Shown one piece after another: positions 62,284-64,000 of a stretch of DNA of 64,000 bases. This DNA comes from Rossellomorea arthrocnemi (GTDB lineage Bacteria; Bacillota; Bacilli; Bacillales; Bacillaceae_B): contig NZ_CAJGBF010000016.1 in NCBI RefSeq assembly GCF_904424705.1, forward strand, positions 27,199 through 91,198, read 5' to 3'. Both the position numbers and the translations under genes were made by a program. Under the pieces are notes generated by a model, which saw only the letters and a program-made list of their open reading frames with translations, was not told the origin of the DNA and searched no databases. Numbering within the stretch: position 1 is the stretch's first letter; each line of letters opens with the position of its first letter.

Positions 62284-63150
62284 ATGGAAGACATATTACG
62301 ACCGATATACCAGGAGCGTACAAGTCACCCCAATACTTTAGGAGCGCTTTTAATAGAACAAAGCAAGAAATCAAGTCCGTTGACAGATACCTTTGATATT
62401 GTGCTCTTCCTGGTTGTGAAGGAAGCGGAAGAGCCTGTATTCATCAAACACTATTCTTATAAAGAACAAAAGGCAGCGTTACATATCGTGACAGAAGCCA
62501 AACTGAACGAGTGGATTTTACTTGGATCCAACCGTAAAGTGATCGATTGGCTGTTCAATGGAAAAGTCCTGTTTGACCGCAATGAATTTATCCATAATCT
62601 TAAAACAGAGTTAAGGGATTTCCCTTTCTATGGAAGAAAGATCAAGATGGGGATGGAATTTGCCAAATTGATTCGCCGTTATATGGACGGTAAAGAATTC
62701 TTTGAAAGTAAACATTATTTAGATGCTTACAATCACATTGTCCATTCATTGCACCATTTAGCGAGACTTGCGGTAATTGAAAATGGTTTCCATCCAGAGG
62801 TAACCGTTTGGAACCAGGTCAAGCAAATAGAGCCTGAGATTTATAAATTGTATGAAGAGTTGGTTACCAGTGATGAAGAAATCGATAAACGACTGGAGCT
62901 GCTTTTCTTGGCAAGCGAGTTTCTTATCCACTCAAGAACAAAGGTTTCTACTGAACATCTATTAGACATCCTTGGTCAAAAAGAACACTGGACGTTCCAA
63001 GATCTTCTTAATCATTCAGAGGCCAGACATTACTCAGTGGATCTAAGTATGCTCATCGAATATTTAACGGAAAAAGGGTTTGTTGAAATCATAGACATAG
63101 AGACCAAGGGGCAAGGGGTGTATCATCGTTATTACCGTGCTACAAAATAA
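62284..63150 (+). CDS. ygxA: YgxA nucleotidyltransferase-like protein
   Basis: A 288-residue YgxA-family protein. The N-terminal part (MEDILRPIYQERT; SSPLTDTFDIVLFLVV with an Asp-x-Val strand) fits a nucleotidyltransferase-like fold with a degenerate active site, followed by a helical domain and a winged-helix-like end. Substrate unknown. ATG 62284 has GGAGG eight bases upstream. It directly precedes the rRNA operon, as in B. subtilis. Confidence 0.85.
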   Translation: MEDILRPIYQERTSHPNTLGALLIEQSKKSSPLTDTFDIVLFLVVKEAEEPVFIKHYSYKEQKAALHIVTEAKLNEWILLGSNRKVIDWLFNGKVLFDRNEFIHNLKTELRDFPFYGRKIKMGMEFAKLIRRYMDGKEFFESKHYLDAYNHIVHSLHHLARLAVIENGFHPEVTVWNQVKQIEPEIYKLYEELVTSDEEIDKRLELLFLASEFLIHSRTKVSTEHLLDILGQKEHWTFQDLLNHSEARHYSVDLSMLIEYLTEKGFVEIIDIETKGQGVYHRYYRATK

Positions 63151-63174
63151 TTATAGTGAAATACTATTTTTCCG

Positions 63175-63203
63175 TTGACTTCAGTCTGAAACCTTGTTAT
63201 ATT
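63175..63203 (+). promoter_or_regulatory. rRNA operon promoter P1
   Basis: TTGACT, 17 bp, TATATT: upstream rrn promoter. Confidence 0.8.
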
Positions 63204-63271
63204 AGTAAATGTCGCTGCTGAACGACGGCAACGAGCGGTCAGTGGCGACTTAAAAAGAAACAAAAAAGTTG

Positions 63272-63300
63272 TTGACAATATGGAAGCAACTTGATAAGAT
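63272..63300 (+). promoter_or_regulatory. rRNA operon promoter P2
   Basis: TTGACA, 17 bp, TAAGAT, 97 bp after P1. The twin-promoter layout is usual for Bacillus rrn operons. Confidence 0.85.
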
Positions 63301-63410
63301 GATAAAGTCGCTTAAACGAAGCACTTACACATTGAACCTTGAAAACTGAACAAAACAAGACAATACGTCAACGTTAATTCTAGATTTATTTTTAAAGAGC
63401 TATTCAAACT
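63301..63410 (+). promoter_or_regulatory. rRNA leader with boxA-like antitermination sequence
   Basis: CCTTGAAAACTGAACAAA (63337-63354) is the conserved Bacillus pre-16S leader element that includes a boxA-like NusB/NusE site. The rest is leader RNA removed during 16S maturation. Confidence 0.65.

Positions 63411-64000
<590 letters not shown>

Overview
The window is chromosomal DNA from a low-GC, endospore-forming Bacillaceae bacterium. It carries SASP genes (sspK, sspE), the B. subtilis-type yfh and yga gene order, SigB/CtsR/PerR/Fur/CcpA-type sites, AGGAGG ribosome sites with many TTG/GTG starts, and a Bacillus-type 16S rRNA 5' end. The 16S text looks to me like the Rossellomorea (former Bacillus aquimaris/vietnamensis) group, but that is from memory and was not searched.

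Layout. 1-1.7 kb: the end of an FAD-linked 2-hydroxyacid oxidase coupled to a BASS-family transporter. 2.1-7.2 kb: a leftward siderophore ABC operon and a divergent ferredoxin-NADP reductase, each behind its own Fur box. 7.2-9.3 kb: DUF421, TerC and a Tyr-Pro/Gly-His-rich protein. 9.5-14.9 kb: a tctCBA tricarboxylate transporter with a cre site on its promoter, facing a CitST-like two-component system. 15-23.7 kb: a small K+ channel, assorted membrane proteins, an azoreductase, an MFS/phosphodiesterase pair, and a bactofilin with a YhbD-like regulator. 24-29.3 kb: SigB-type katE, two unknown small genes, and clpE behind three CtsR boxes. 29.3-33.2 kb: small membrane proteins, a Cof phosphatase, an alkyltransferase-like protein and an ABC1 kinase. 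33.5-34.2 kb: a DoxX-family gene behind two Rex/FNR-like palindromes.

34.2-46.6 kb follows the B. subtilis order yfhD-yfhE-yfhF-recX-yfhH-sspK-yfhJ-yfhP-mutY-yfhS-fabL-sspE-ygaB-ntdP(ygaC)-ygaD. 53-64 kb continues it with ygaE-hemL(gsaB)-bcp(ygaF)-perR-ygzB-ygxA and an rRNA operon. Breaks in this backbone, relative to my memory of B. subtilis, are an SDR gene with a repeat array, a five-gene oligopeptide ABC operon (46.9-52.9 kb), a three-gene ABC-2 exporter plus a second small K+ channel, and a 2-hydroxyacid dehydrogenase/cobalamin adenosyltransferase pair.

I found no prophage, transposase, CRISPR array, tRNA or recognisable defence system. The most unusual signals are non-coding: (i) a dispersed palindromic repeat whose stems covary between copies around a constant loop and constant flanks (37.7-38.1 and 50.6-50.9 kb); (ii) five ATTGCGTC(A/G)TTTT-type repeats spaced 20-21 bp apart (43.43-43.52 kb); (iii) an inverted repeat that would hide the bcp ribosome-binding site; (iv) a second palindrome family, GAGGGACGGACCT.
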